Counted from the first letter of the stretch, positions 15,439 through 25,394 are shown. The stretch: 64,000 bases of DNA from Balneolaceae bacterium (GCA_020832285.1 JAFIFB010000056.1:1-64000), one strand, 5' to 3'. Numbers and translations: made by a program. The notes: generated by a model not told the origin, from the letters alone.

Positions 15439-16965
15439 ATGAAAACAGTGCTCTCAGTTCAGGAGCAAATTAAATCCGGGAAACTGAATCTCAGAGATAT
15501 TTCTGAAACCTTCATTTCTGCCATAAAAGACAAAAACCCGGATGTTAATGCATTTGTTCATTTCAATGAAGAAACGGTAAGGCAGCAAGCTTCTGCAATA
15601 CAGCAAAAAATAGAGGATGGAACCGCCGGGAAACTGGCGGGAGCTGTAGTTGGCATTAAAGATGTGATTTGTGAAAAGGGAAAAAAAGTGACCTGCGCAA
15701 GCCACATCCTTCACAATTTCGAAAGTGTGTACGATGCCACTGTCATCACGAAGCTAAAGCAAGAAGACGCACTGCTCATCGGCCGAACCAATATGGATGA
15801 ATTCGCGATGGGCTCTTCCACAGAGAACTCAATCTACGGAGCTTCCAAAAACCCGGTTAACACAGAGCACGTTACCGGTGGTTCAAGTGGCGGAAGTGCT
15901 GCGGCTGTAGCGGCTGATATGTGCGATGTAACACTGGGGTCCGATACAGGCGGTTCTATCCGTCAGCCGGCCTCCTACTGCGGTGTAGTGGGACTCAAAC
16001 CCACCTATAGCAGAGTCTCACGATACGGCTTGGTGGCGTACGCATCATCATTCGATTGTATCGGTCCGTTTTCTAAAAATGTAACCGATGCCGCACTAAT
16101 GCTTCAAACCATTGCAGGACCGGACGAAATGGACAATTCCTGTGCAGATGTGAAGGTGGATGATTATCTCGGTGCTATTTCCGAGCCATCGGACAAGCTG
16201 AAAGTGGGCGTACCCAAAGAGTACTTCGGTGAAGGTCTGGATGATGAAATCCGTTCCATGATTGAAAACCGGCTATCTGATCTCGAAAAAGATAATGTAG
16301 AGCTGGTGCCGGTTACTTTACCTCACATGAAATATGGAATTGCGACATACTACATTCTTGCCACCGCTGAGGCTTCCAGCAATCTTGCCCGTTACGATGG
16401 TGTTCGATATGGCCACCGGGCCGATTTCAGCAAGATTGAAGAGGAATTGGGAACAGAACGTGCTGCCATTCAAAAAGAGCTGAAAGGCGCTTCAGCGGCT
16501 GATTTGGAAGAAGCATTCAACAGTATCGATTCCCCGCTGATCCGACTCTATAAAAAATCACGTACCGAGGGTTTCGGAACAGAAGTAAAACGACGGATTT
16601 TACTGGGTACATACGTATTGAGTGCTGGTTACTACGATGCATACTACGCCAAAGCACAAAAGGTAAGGCGGCTCATCAAACAGGATTTTGAGGAAGCCTT
16701 TGAAAAGGTGGATGTGATCGTATCGCCAACTGCGCCTACAACCGCATTCAAACTTGGTGAAAACCTGAATGATCCGCTGCAGATGTATCTGAACGATGTC
16801 TACACTATTTCGGCAAATCTTGCAGGTATCTGCGGAATCAGTGTTCCAGCCGGTACACATTCGAATGGCCTTCCTGTGGGAATTCAGTTTTTGGGAAATG
16901 CCTTCAGGGAGACAGACATTCTGCGTGCTGCCAAACGTACAGAATCTCTTCAAACCGAAGCATAA
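15439..16965 (+). CDS. gatA: Asp/Glu-tRNA(Asn/Gln) amidotransferase subunit A
   Basis: Amidase subunit of GatCAB, which hydrolyses Gln and passes ammonia to GatB to correct mischarged tRNA. It is 508 residues. The amidase triad is readable: K74 in GIKDV, S149 in GGSSGGS and S173 in DTGGS. ATG 15439 is chosen since the longer frame overlaps tatA. It lies 10 nt after tatA and 2 nt before the SDR gene. gatB's 3' end is at the far right of the window and gatC is not seen, so the genes are dispersed. Confidence 0.95.
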   Translation: MKTVLSVQEQIKSGKLNLRDISETFISAIKDKNPDVNAFVHFNEETVRQQASAIQQKIEDGTAGKLAGAVVGIKDVICEKGKKVTCASHILHNFESVYDATVITKLKQEDALLIGRTNMDEFAMGSSTENSIYGASKNPVNTEHVTGGSSGGSAAAVAADMCDVTLGSDTGGSIRQPASYCGVVGLKPTYSRVSRYGLVAYASSFDCIGPFSKNVTDAALMLQTIAGPDEMDNSCADVKVDDYLGAISEPSDKLKVGVPKEYFGEGLDDEIRSMIENRLSDLEKDNVELVPVTLPHMKYGIATYYILATAEASSNLARYDGVRYGHRADFSKIEEELGTERAAIQKELKGASAADLEEAFNSIDSPLIRLYKKSRTEGFGTEVKRRILLGTYVLSAGYYDAYYAKAQKVRRLIKQDFEEAFEKVDVIVSPTAPTTAFKLGENLNDPLQMYLNDVYTISANLAGICGISVPAGTHSNGLPVGIQFLGNAFRETDILRAAKRTESLQTEA

Positions 16966-16967
16966 CT

Positions 16968-17741
16968 ATGACCACAAACCGACTGAAAAATAAATGGATA
17001 CTTGTGACCGGAGCCACTTCCGGTATTGGCAAAGCCTCTGCAGTACTATTTGCTGAGGCCGGTGCAAATCTTGTAATAACCGGAAGAAGAGAAGAACGTT
17101 TGCTGGAACTCAAAAAAAGCCTGAATGAACGCTTTTCTTCTGAAGTTCATACCCGAACTTTTGATGTCAGAGACCGTGAAGAGTGCCGCAAATGTGTTGA
17201 ATCACTCGAATATCCTGTTGATGTTCTTCTGAATAACGCAGGACTTGCTTCCGGGCTCGACACCATTGACCAGGCCGATTTTGAAGACTGGGACAAAATG
17301 ATCGATACGAATATAAAAGGGCTGCTCTCAATGACTCGTTTTGTCTCTGAGAAAATGCGACAACGAAATGAGGGACATATCATCAATATCGGTTCTATTG
17401 CAGGATATGAGGCTTACCCGGGCGGATCGGTGTACTGCGGAACCAAACACGCGGTAAAAGCGATCACACAGGGAGCAAAAATGGATCTCACAGGGACCAA
17501 CATCCGCGTAAGCGCCGTTTCACCGGGAATGGTGGATACAGAATTCAGTGAGGTTCGATTCCACGGCGATAAAGAGGAAGCAGAAAAAGTGTACGAAAAC
17601 CTTCAGCCACTCACCGCTGAAGACGTTGCAGAAATTGTCCTTTTTGTAGCGAACCGTCCTGCCCATGTAAATATACTGGATACAATAATTTTTCCTGTTC
17701 ATCAATCTTCAGCTACTCTGGTTCATCGGTCAGAAGAGTAA
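16968..17741 (+). CDS. Short-chain dehydrogenase/reductase (YdfG-like)
   Basis: A 257-residue Rossmann protein. The cofactor motif TGATSGIG is at residues 14-21, NNAG follows near 90, the catalytic Ser is in IGSIAG, and YCGTK supplies Tyr and Lys. It is likely NADP-dependent, because a Gly-Arg-Arg pair follows beta-strand 2. The nearest characterised type is the 3-hydroxy-acid/serine dehydrogenase group, including YdfG, but the substrate is inferred only. ATG is 2 nt after gatA, so it is probably in the tatA-gatA transcript. Confidence 0.85.
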   Translation: MTTNRLKNKWILVTGATSGIGKASAVLFAEAGANLVITGRREERLLELKKSLNERFSSEVHTRTFDVRDREECRKCVESLEYPVDVLLNNAGLASGLDTIDQADFEDWDKMIDTNIKGLLSMTRFVSEKMRQRNEGHIINIGSIAGYEAYPGGSVYCGTKHAVKAITQGAKMDLTGTNIRVSAVSPGMVDTEFSEVRFHGDKEEAEKVYENLQPLTAEDVAEIVLFVANRPAHVNILDTIIFPVHQSSATLVHRSEE

Positions 17742-17806
17742 AAGAATGATTATCTTTATTCTGAATCTAATTCAAAACAGGAAAACCCGTACCTGACCTT
17801 TTTTTG

Positions 17807-18781
17807 ATGAAACCATACAGAATACTGTTCTGCTTTTTTTTCTTACTGGTAGCTTTTTATAGCTGCGGTCCCGATCCCGATATGAGATTCAGTGAACAGG
17901 GCAGGGAAGTACCTCAATTCTCTTCAGACAATGCTTATCATTACATAGGGGAACAACTCAATTTCGGTCCGAGAGTTCCTAACTCCGAGGGGCACCGACA
18001 GGCTATACAATATTTTAACGATCATTTTCGTGAAACGGCAGGAAACCGCTCGGTATATGTTCAATCTTTTGAAACCGAAGTGTATGGAGATACACTAAAC
18101 CTCTATAACCTGGTTGCCGCTTTCGGGACTCAACACAGCGATCGGATACTGCTTGCCGCTCACTGGGATACCAGGCCAAGAGCAGAGGAAGATCCGAATG
18201 ATCCGGATTCACCCATTCCCGGAGCTGACGATGGCGCCAGCGGTGTGGCTGTGCTTATGGAACTGGCCAATATTTTTGCCGAAAATGAACTGCCCATCGG
18301 GGTGGATATTATCCTGTTTGACGGGGAAGATTACGGAGTACCCGAAGATTTGGATAACTATTTTCTGGGATCCCGCTATTGGAGTGACAATCCTCCAGTT
18401 CCGGGATACAGCCCCCGTTTCGGTATTTTACTTGATATGGTTGGCGGTCAAAACGCAACTTTTCTGAAAGAGGGATACTCAATGCAGTATGCACCCAGAC
18501 TTGTGGATGAGGTTTGGTCTATTGGTGAAGAGTTTGGCCACGGCCATCTTTTTGTTGATGAAAGGGGAGGGAGGATTGCCGATGATCATATGATCGTAAA
18601 CCAAAAAACAGGCATACCGATGATCAATATTATTCATCACAGTATCGGGCCGACAGGACAAGTCCGGTTTCCGCCATACTGGCACACACATGACGATGAT
18701 ATCGATATTATTGATCAGGACGTTCTTCAGGCTGTAGGGGATGTTCTTCTGGAACTTATCTATAACCGGATTCCCAATTAA
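17807..18781 (+). CDS. M28-family zinc peptidase / glutaminyl-cyclase-like lipoprotein
   Basis: A 324-residue secreted protein: signal peptide ending in AFYSC (lipobox), then an M28/glutaminyl-peptide cyclotransferase fold. Candidate zinc ligands are Asp in GADDGASG and Glu in FDGEDYG, with a late His in WHTHDDDID; an AHWDTRP block precedes them. The order matches QC-like proteins, so it may form pyroglutamyl N-termini or trim peptides outside the inner membrane. ATG 17807 is chosen over the adjacent TTG. Aminopeptidase activity is the alternative. Confidence 0.8.
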   Translation: MKPYRILFCFFFLLVAFYSCGPDPDMRFSEQGREVPQFSSDNAYHYIGEQLNFGPRVPNSEGHRQAIQYFNDHFRETAGNRSVYVQSFETEVYGDTLNLYNLVAAFGTQHSDRILLAAHWDTRPRAEEDPNDPDSPIPGADDGASGVAVLMELANIFAENELPIGVDIILFDGEDYGVPEDLDNYFLGSRYWSDNPPVPGYSPRFGILLDMVGGQNATFLKEGYSMQYAPRLVDEVWSIGEEFGHGHLFVDERGGRIADDHMIVNQKTGIPMINIIHHSIGPTGQVRFPPYWHTHDDDIDIIDQDVLQAVGDVLLELIYNRIPN

Positions 18782-18870
18782 GATAAAATGCAAAGTGAGC
18801 AACAGTTGCTGATATTTGCGCACTACTATGTATTTTACTAAAAACCTGAGAGGTTGAACAGCCTGCATAT

Positions 18871-19713
18871 ATGAAATACCTGAAACTCACTTTTGAAATA
18901 CCCGATGAAAGCCAGGAACTGCTGATTGCTGAACTGATGGACATGGATTTTTACGGCTTTGAGCAGTTCGATGAAAAACTCATCGCTTATGTTGAGAGTT
19001 CTCGGTTTAATGATTCAAATCGTGAGCTCATTGAAAAGCTTGTGACAGTTCTTCCCGGAGCTGCATTTATTGAGGAAACCGATGTAGAAGAAGAAAACTG
19101 GAATGAAAGCTGGGAGCAGACAATACAGCCTCAGCGAATCGGGAGATTTCTTGTTAAGCCAACCTGGTCTGACGAAACTACAGATGAAGGGGAGATTCTG
19201 CTTGAAATCGATCCGAAAATGGCATTCGGAACCGGGTATCACGCTACCACCCGGCTGATGCTTCGTCAGTTTTCTGAGATCGATTTCAATCAAAAAAAAG
19301 TACTTGATGCAGGAACCGGAACCGGAATTCTTGCTATAGCCGCTATCAAGCTGGGTGCAAAACAAGCAGTGGGGTTTGATATTGACACATGGAGTCATCA
19401 AAATGCATATGAAAACGCACTCATTAATGGAGTTGAGCATTCATTTGAGATTCGTTTTGGCGGTTTTGAACAGATTCAGTCCTATGAACAATTTGACCTG
19501 GTCGCAGCTAATATTAATCGGAACGTAATTTTGGAACATATTCCGGATTTGGTTCGTCATACACATCCCGGAGGTATAATCTGCCTTTCGGGTTTACTGG
19601 ATAGTGACGAACCAGTACTGCGTGACGCACTTCAGGAAGAACCGGTTCATATACTTGATGTCCGCCAGGAAGAAGAGTGGATCCTTTTTCAACTCGAAAA
19701 AACCCTGGAATGA
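18871..19713 (+). CDS. prmA: Ribosomal protein L11 methyltransferase
   Basis: SAM-dependent methyltransferase that trimethylates ribosomal protein L11; 280 residues. An N-terminal recognition domain is followed by FGTGYHATT, SAM motif I VLDAGTGTGILAIAA, an acidic loop FDIDTWSHQNA and the catalytic region VAANINRNV. These are all diagnostic of PrmA. It overlaps the following ppx gene by 4 bases (ATGA), which supports coupling. Confidence 0.94.
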   Translation: MKYLKLTFEIPDESQELLIAELMDMDFYGFEQFDEKLIAYVESSRFNDSNRELIEKLVTVLPGAAFIEETDVEEENWNESWEQTIQPQRIGRFLVKPTWSDETTDEGEILLEIDPKMAFGTGYHATTRLMLRQFSEIDFNQKKVLDAGTGTGILAIAAIKLGAKQAVGFDIDTWSHQNAYENALINGVEHSFEIRFGGFEQIQSYEQFDLVAANINRNVILEHIPDLVRHTHPGGIICLSGLLDSDEPVLRDALQEEPVHILDVRQEEEWILFQLEKTLE

Positions 19714-20621
19714 AACGCGCTTCAATCGATATTGGCACCAATTCTGTATTACTTCTTGTGGCAGAGATTCAGTCTGGATCCATCAGGGTAATCGATGAAA
19801 AACAGGAAATTCCCCGCTTGGGAAAATCTGTTGATAGCAGCATGAATCTTCATCAAGAGAGTATTGAGCGGGTTCTGAAGGTGTTAACAAATTACAAAGA
19901 CTTCTTGCAAAATTACTATCCGGAGGTTGTGGATGAGGTAATTGTTACAGCCACGAGTGCAGTCCGGGATGCTTCGAACCGTGATGAATTCATCGGCTAT
20001 GTAAAAAAATCTACAGGCTGGGCGGTCAGGCTTTTGAGTGGTGATGAGGAGGCTCAAACCACTTTCAAGGGTGCTCTTTCGGTACTGAACGGTCGTGAAA
20101 ACACCAACAATGTTATTTTGGACATTGGAGGCGGCAGTACAGAAATAGCGTATGGTGCCGGGTTGAAACTGGACACTGCTTTTTCCATAGATATGGGAAG
20201 TGTGCGTTTCACTGAGAGATTTTTTGATGCCGATCCGCCCCATGCAGAAAGTATCCAAACGCTGAGAAATGAAGTAAAACGTTTGTTATTTCCCCGATTT
20301 GTTCCATTTTCCCAATTTGATGCAATCGGTGTAGCGGGCACGGTAACTTCCATAGCAGCCATAAAAAAAGGCTTACAAGATTATGATGCCAAAGCACTGA
20401 ATGGGTTCCGGTTACAGAGAGATGATGTTATACAGTTCATTGGTGAATTTTCATCCATCCCTGCATCAAAAATAGAACAGCGATATCCGCCTTTTTTAAC
20501 CGGCAGGGGAGATGTCATACTAGCCGGTATTTTGATTCTTGATGAGTTTATGCAGTGGTGCGGAAAAAATGAGATGATTGTCTCAACGGGTGGAATCCGG
20601 CATGGAATTATTACTTTTTAA
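19710..20621 (+). CDS. Exopolyphosphatase / Ppx-GppA phosphatase
   Basis: A 304-residue protein of the sugar-kinase/actin-like fold: the opening SIDIGTNSVLLLVAE binds phosphate and LDIGGGSTEIAYG forms the second nucleotide-binding loop, with TATSAVRDASN between. It would degrade polyphosphate or pppGpp; length is that of the short Ppx class, without the C-terminal HD-like domain. ATG 19710 overlaps the prmA stop; a longer frame beginning in prmA is unlikely. A strong hairpin ends the gene pair. Confidence 0.9.
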   Translation: MKRASIDIGTNSVLLLVAEIQSGSIRVIDEKQEIPRLGKSVDSSMNLHQESIERVLKVLTNYKDFLQNYYPEVVDEVIVTATSAVRDASNRDEFIGYVKKSTGWAVRLLSGDEEAQTTFKGALSVLNGRENTNNVILDIGGGSTEIAYGAGLKLDTAFSIDMGSVRFTERFFDADPPHAESIQTLRNEVKRLLFPRFVPFSQFDAIGVAGTVTSIAAIKKGLQDYDAKALNGFRLQRDDVIQFIGEFSSIPASKIEQRYPPFLTGRGDVILAGILILDEFMQWCGKNEMIVSTGGIRHGIITF

Positions 20622-20628
20622 GAAAATA

Positions 20629-20655
20629 AGGCGCACCTGTTAAAGTGCGCCTATT
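20629..20655. terminator. Bidirectional terminator between convergent genes
   Basis: AGGCGCAC and GTGCGCCT form an 8-bp GC-rich perfect stem with an 8-nt loop. A/T-rich tracts flank both sides, so it can serve ppx on the plus strand and the barrel pseudogene on the minus strand. Confidence 0.75.
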
Positions 20656-20689
20656 AAATAAAAACTTAATTATATTTAAAGTTTTCAGA

Positions 20690-21208
20690 TTAGAAAGGTA
20701 TTCTCAGGCCTGCTGAGAGAGCAAACTGATCAAAACCACTCAGGAAAATTCTGGGCTCTGAATATAAAACAACACCTCCCAGATTGTACTCAAAGCCGAC
20801 TCCAAGACCCAGGCCAAGTTCAGTGTCAGATTCTGATCCGGATTCATCGAATCCATTAAAGCTATAATCAAAACTGAAACTGGCATAGTGAATACCCAGG
20901 GTACCAAGTCCGTAAATACTCAGATCATTTTAATCATAAAAAATGTAATTGAAATTGGCATTTACCTCCACAAATGTTGTTGACCAGGTCTCACCAAAAA
21001 AGGATTCGTCTCCAATCAGCCAATAAATAATATCACCGCCAAGCCTCATTTCAGGACTCAGATTATACGTTCCGCTGGCCTGAATGCCAATATCTTCAAT
21101 ATCAAATCCATAAACGACACCCCCGCCAATTGACATTTGAGCCGATGCGTTTGTATTTAACGATACGCTTAAAATTGCTGCAAACAGAAAGCTACTTAGT
21201 CTTTTCAT
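20690..21208 (-). pseudogene. Small outer-membrane beta-barrel gene with an internal TAA
   Basis: The frame opens with signal peptide MKRLSSFLFAAILSVSLN, reads barrel strands to YIFYD, then TAA (20932-20930), then continues N-D-L-S-I-Y-G-L-G-T-L-G with further strands to a closing GLRIPF and stop at 20690. The intact paralogue at 25592 reads YIFKNEDGLVLYGL, so the stop takes the place of Glu, a likely GAA-to-TAA change. Total length of 172 codons agrees with the paralogue. Without the second half no barrel would close. It is close to a sigma factor gene, like its paralogue. Confidence 0.8.
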
Positions 21209-21327
21209 AATGTTACTCTTATTTGGTTTAAATAACTGCTTGCGATATTTTGTAGTCGCAAGCAGTGGTTTTTAAGGTTAGCAATAAATCATAATATGTA
21301 TTTCTGTTATAAAATAAAATGATTTAA

Positions 21328-21957
21328 ATGAGCAGTTCCGAAGATTCAATAGAAAAATATCCTGTACGTGAACATGCATCTGCAAGTAGCCTTGAGGATG
21401 ACAAGCTTGTAAAACAAGCAATTGATGGTAATCAAACAGCATTCAAAAGCTTGATAGAAAAATATCAAAAACCGCTTTATTACCATGTTTTGAAAATGGT
21501 AAAAAACCATGAGCAGGTTGAAGATCTTGTACAAGAGGCATTTATGAAAGCTTTTGATAATCTTGGTTCTTACAATACCAATTATGCCTTTTCAACCTGG
21601 TTATATCGCATCACTACAAACCATACGATAGATTATCTCCGGAAAAAGAAGCTTCAAACTACCTCCATTAATGAGCCAGTAAAAACTAAAGATGGTGATA
21701 TGGAGATCCAGATTAGTGATGAGGCTGAGACAGACCGTGCGATAATACGAAAAGAGAGAAAGGCAATCATCCATGAGGCAATCATAAATCTGCCTGATAA
21801 ATATAGGCAGGTTATTGAAATGAGACATCTTGAAGAACTAAGCTACCAGGAAATTTCCGATCAGTTAGATTTGCCACTCGGAACTGTAAAAGCACATATT
21901 TTCAGAGCAAGGGAGATGCTTTACAAATCGCTTAAGGATAAGAAAGACAAGTTCTGA
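21328..21957 (+). CDS. ECF-type RNA polymerase sigma factor
   Basis: A 209-residue sigma-70 family protein with only regions 2 and 4. Region 2 has LIEKYQKPLYYHVLKMVKN and VEDLVQEAFMKAFDNL plus YAFSTWLYRITTNHTIDYLR; region 4 has LPDKYRQVIEMRHLEELSYQEISDQLDLPLGTVKAHI, the promoter -35 reading helix. It carries an extra ~30-residue Ser/Glu-rich N-terminal leader. No anti-sigma gene is adjacent; a MITE-like repeat starts 15 nt after its stop. Confidence 0.92.
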   Translation: MSSSEDSIEKYPVREHASASSLEDDKLVKQAIDGNQTAFKSLIEKYQKPLYYHVLKMVKNHEQVEDLVQEAFMKAFDNLGSYNTNYAFSTWLYRITTNHTIDYLRKKKLQTTSINEPVKTKDGDMEIQISDEAETDRAIIRKERKAIIHEAIINLPDKYRQVIEMRHLEELSYQEISDQLDLPLGTVKAHIFRAREMLYKSLKDKKDKF

Positions 21958-21971
21958 AAAAATATATTTAT

Positions 21972-22105
21972 TGTTATGTCAAAGATAAAACGTCGGGTTA
22001 AGTCATCAGACGAGTTTTTCAAAATATATACCAATGTAGATGATTGGGATGATCCCGGAACGACTCGTCTGATGACTCTCTCACACTTTTACAGTTGACA
22101 CGACA
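21972..22105. mobile_element. MITE-like 134-bp nested inverted-repeat element, copy 1
   Basis: Outer ends TGTTATGTCAAAGATAAAA and the complement of TGTCGTGTCAACTGTAAAA form imperfect 19-bp terminal repeats. An inner perfect 15-bp pair, AGTCATCAGACGAGT (22001-22015) and its complement (22063-22077), lies inside. The whole matches the copy at 27090 with 5 differences by eye in 134 positions. There is no gene inside and no matching transposase in the window. Convincing target duplication is not seen at this copy. Confidence 0.75.
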
Positions 22106-22137
22106 CTACAATATTTATAGATTTTTTAACAAAGAAG

Positions 22138-24783
22138 TTATAATTCACTGATGAGTTGCCGGTTCTGTTCAATATACTCTTGAATTTTTTCTTGCCGGAC
22201 AGTCGTTCCATTTTCCAGTAACTGAAGAATTTTCAGTGAAGCTTGCAGCGATACTTCTGCTGAGTTGTATTCACCTGTTTTGCTCAAATAGATTCCGTAA
22301 TGCCACCGGGCTATAGCCTTTTCCAGGGAATTCTCATTATGCACTTCCTTAACTTTTTCGAAACCATTACTCATAAATTCATAAGCTTCATCGTAATTAC
22401 TGAGCCCCAAATGGGCAAGCCCCAAAAGCATTTGAGTACGCGCTGTAAATGAATGACCGGGTGAGAGTTGTGTTCTAAAGACCTCATAAGCCTTACTGAG
22501 CATATAAAATGCATCATCATAACGGTTCGTTTGCCAGTACAAGTCACCAAGACAAAACCGGCTGATAGCAGTACCTACATTTTGATCACCAAGAATTTCT
22601 TTCCGGATTTGAAGTGCACTTTTAAAATGGTAGGAAGCCATTTCAAAATTTTTCTGCTCCAATTGTGCTATGCCAAGATTGTTGCGTACAAGAGCAACTT
22701 TCGGATGCAGCTCTCCAAAAAGATTTTTTCGCATTTCGTAGGATTCTTCAAATAGCTTTTCTGCATTTGAAAAATTACCAATGTTTAAAGATACCGCTCC
22801 GAGGTTGTTGATACTCATTGCCAAATCTGGATGGTGACTGCCTAAATATCCACGCCTTCTGTTCAATACATCGCTGAGAATTGCTTCAGATTCTATATAT
22901 CGTGCTTTATTTAAAAGGGTAACACCAAGACTACTCAAACTTTCTGTAGTTAAGGGATGATCTGCACCAAGTGATTTTTGGCGAATTTCAAAACTTTTCC
23001 GGTACATATTTTCCGCTTCGCTGATATTTCCGGTCCGCCGAACAACGTACGCCAGGTTACTGTAACTTTCAGCGATAGCGGGATCATTTGAGGCCAGAAT
23101 ATTTTCTCGAGCCATGAGTACTTTTCGATGAAGTGAGTCAGCCGCTTCGAAATGCCCCATATCACTGTAAAGAAGACCTATCTGATCATAAGCAGTCATC
23201 GTTTCGGGATGGTCACTGCCAAAAAGTTCAATTCGTAACTCAAGTGAATTATTGAGAAGCTCTTCCGAGCGATCAAAGAGACCGAGGCGCCTGTAAATCT
23301 GCCCGGTTACATCAAACATTTCTGCTTGAATTTCAGGCTGGCCATCAAGTAAGGCGATCCTTGTTTCAGCTTTTTCAAGGAGTTCTCTTGCCGTTATTTC
23401 ATCACCCTGAGATAATGCCGGATCATTTGCTTCAAAAAGGTCCATCATAAATGCCGTAACTTGAGCAGCCTTGGCTGCTTCCTGTTGTGCATGGTTTCTT
23501 TGTTCGGCTATTGAAATGTGATGAAAAGCACCAAACAAAAGCAATGTGGTTAGAAAAAGTGCGGTAAAAAAGATTGGGATAAGATTCCTCTTGGTAAATT
23601 TAATGAGTTTATATCCAAAGTTCTCACCGCGGGAAATAATGGGTTCTCCCTTAATAAAGCGCAGAATATCCCCTTTTAACTCCATTACGGTAGAGAATCT
23701 CTCTTTGGGGTTTTTCATTAGGGCTCTTAGAATAACGGTATCAATATCTCCTTTTAAAAATGATTTTAGGCGGGCAGGGGAGATGGATCGATTTTCGCAA
23801 ATATCGAACAGTTGCTCGGGTGATAACTTTAATATTATTTGGGAAGGCTTTTCAGGAATTTTATTCAAAATGATTCGTTCGGCCTCTTGAAGTGAATAGC
23901 CTTCAGTTTTTTGAGGGCTGTGACCGCTTAATAACGAGTAAAGTACTAATCCGAGCTGATAAATATCACTGGATGTATTCATCGGTTTGCCACAAATTTG
24001 CTCCGGACTTGCATATTCGGGTGTCATCATATTATTACCCTTTCCGGGAAGGGTATAAGGCCGGGAATGTTTGGGATCAAGCAATTTGGCAATTCCAAAA
24101 TCGAGTAATTTTACAATACCCTGCCGGGTAACCAGGATGTTTTCTGGTTTTAAATCTCTGTGAATAACAAGGTTCTGATGGGCGTATTCAAGAGCATCAC
24201 ATATTTGAATAAAAAGGTGAAGGCGCTGTTCAGGAGAAAGTTTCTTCTTGTCGCAGTAATGAGTAATCGGGATACCTTCAACATATTCCATTACAAAATA
24301 CGGCCGGCCGTCGCTTGTAATGCCTCCGTCCATCAGGTGTGTAATATTGGAATGATTAAGTCGGGCAAGGATTTGTCGTTCATTACGGAAACGATTCAGA
24401 ATATCTTCGGTATCCATTCCTCGCCTGAGAATTTTTACAGCTACTCGGTTTTTGAAGAGGTCATCATCCCTTTCAGCCAGATATACCGTACCCATCCCGC
24501 CACGTCCCAATTTATCTATTAGCCGATAATTCTTTACAATACCAGAATAGGGCGGAAGATCACTTAACTCTTCGAGGGCGGGTTCAATCAGCTTTTGGGA
24601 TAATGTATCAAAATATTCTGTTGATGGTTTTTCAAGCTCCAGTAATGAGATCAGCTCTTGTTTGATCTCTATCTCTTCAGGAAGTTCAGACAGAAATGCT
24701 TTTCGGTCTGACTTGGGTAAATTTGTAATCTGATCGTAAAGCCTGCTTATTTTATCCCAGTTAAATTGGCTTTCATCACCCAT
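22138..24783 (-). CDS. Membrane Ser/Thr protein kinase with C-terminal TPR array
   Basis: An 881-residue Hanks-type kinase. The kinase domain spans about 87-350: P-loop GRGGMGTVY (93-101), VAVK lysine 117, HRDLKPEN (208-215), DFG (228-230) and MTPEYASPEQ activation segment. One membrane helix follows (LIPIFFTALFLTTLLLFGAF, ~405-424), then roughly ten tetratricopeptide repeats in the C-terminal 430 residues, on the outer side by this topology. ATG 24783 is preferred over TTG 24789. It follows an ECF sigma gene 44 nt upstream, a pairing common in Planctomycetes and Bacteroidota-like genomes. Confidence 0.93.
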   Translation of the reverse strand: MGDESQFNWDKISRLYDQITNLPKSDRKAFLSELPEEIEIKQELISLLELEKPSTEYFDTLSQKLIEPALEELSDLPPYSGIVKNYRLIDKLGRGGMGTVYLAERDDDLFKNRVAVKILRRGMDTEDILNRFRNERQILARLNHSNITHLMDGGITSDGRPYFVMEYVEGIPITHYCDKKKLSPEQRLHLFIQICDALEYAHQNLVIHRDLKPENILVTRQGIVKLLDFGIAKLLDPKHSRPYTLPGKGNNMMTPEYASPEQICGKPMNTSSDIYQLGLVLYSLLSGHSPQKTEGYSLQEAERIILNKIPEKPSQIILKLSPEQLFDICENRSISPARLKSFLKGDIDTVILRALMKNPKERFSTVMELKGDILRFIKGEPIISRGENFGYKLIKFTKRNLIPIFFTALFLTTLLLFGAFHHISIAEQRNHAQQEAAKAAQVTAFMMDLFEANDPALSQGDEITARELLEKAETRIALLDGQPEIQAEMFDVTGQIYRRLGLFDRSEELLNNSLELRIELFGSDHPETMTAYDQIGLLYSDMGHFEAADSLHRKVLMARENILASNDPAIAESYSNLAYVVRRTGNISEAENMYRKSFEIRQKSLGADHPLTTESLSSLGVTLLNKARYIESEAILSDVLNRRRGYLGSHHPDLAMSINNLGAVSLNIGNFSNAEKLFEESYEMRKNLFGELHPKVALVRNNLGIAQLEQKNFEMASYHFKSALQIRKEILGDQNVGTAISRFCLGDLYWQTNRYDDAFYMLSKAYEVFRTQLSPGHSFTARTQMLLGLAHLGLSNYDEAYEFMSNGFEKVKEVHNENSLEKAIARWHYGIYLSKTGEYNSAEVSLQASLKILQLLENGTTVRQEKIQEYIEQNRQLISEL

Positions 24784-24827
24784 TGACAAGAGCAGGTTAT
24801 TTTTTAAAATTTATAAATATTTTTGGC

Positions 24828-25394
24828 CTACGTTTCTTTTTTCTTTATTTCCCTGTATAGCCACGAGCGTGCCATATTCCAGTCTCGTTTTACGGTAGCA
24901 GGTGATAAAGATAAAATTTTTGCAGTTTCTTCAATGGTAAAACCACAAAAAAATCGAAGTTCAATGACTTTGCTTTGGCGCTCTGCAATTTTTTCGAGCC
25001 GGGTCAGCGCATCATCAAGTTCCAGTACCTCTTCAATATGCTGTTCTCCGCTAAAAAGATGATCTTTAAACGGAAGTGGTTTTTGATCACCTCCTCTTTT
25101 GGCTGCTTTGTGCATCTTTGCGTGGTCTACCAAAATACAACGCATTGCCTTTGCAGCAACTGAAAAAAAGTGAGATCGTGTTTCCCAGTTTTGGTGGGAA
25201 TGATCTACCATTTTAATGTACGCTTCGTGAACAAGTGCCGTCGTGTTGAGGGTTTCGGCCGAAGAAAACATTTTTCTTTGAGAGCGTGCCAGAAGATGAA
25301 GCTCATCATATATCCTTGGTATTAATTCCGAGGAGTTAATTTTGCCATCTGTAAAATTTTGCAGAATGAGGGTGAAATTCTTGTTCTCAGACAT
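24828..25394 (-). CDS. ECF sigma factor of the kinase-associated (TIGR02999-like) type
   Basis: A 188-residue sigma factor. Region 2 shows YDELHLLARSQRKM, TTALVHEAYIKM and HFFSVAAKAMRCILVDHAK; region 4 shows RQSKVIELRFFCGFTIEETAKILSLSPATVKRDW. This signature belongs to the ECF group usually encoded beside Ser/Thr kinases, in which the kinase is thought to regulate the sigma factor instead of a classical anti-sigma protein. It is encoded directly upstream of the TPR kinase on the same strand. The divergent barrel gene at 25592 may be a target. Confidence 0.92.
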   Translation of the reverse strand: MSENKNFTLILQNFTDGKINSSELIPRIYDELHLLARSQRKMFSSAETLNTTALVHEAYIKMVDHSHQNWETRSHFFSVAAKAMRCILVDHAKMHKAAKRGGDQKPLPFKDHLFSGEQHIEEVLELDDALTRLEKIAERQSKVIELRFFCGFTIEETAKILSLSPATVKRDWNMARSWLYREIKKKET

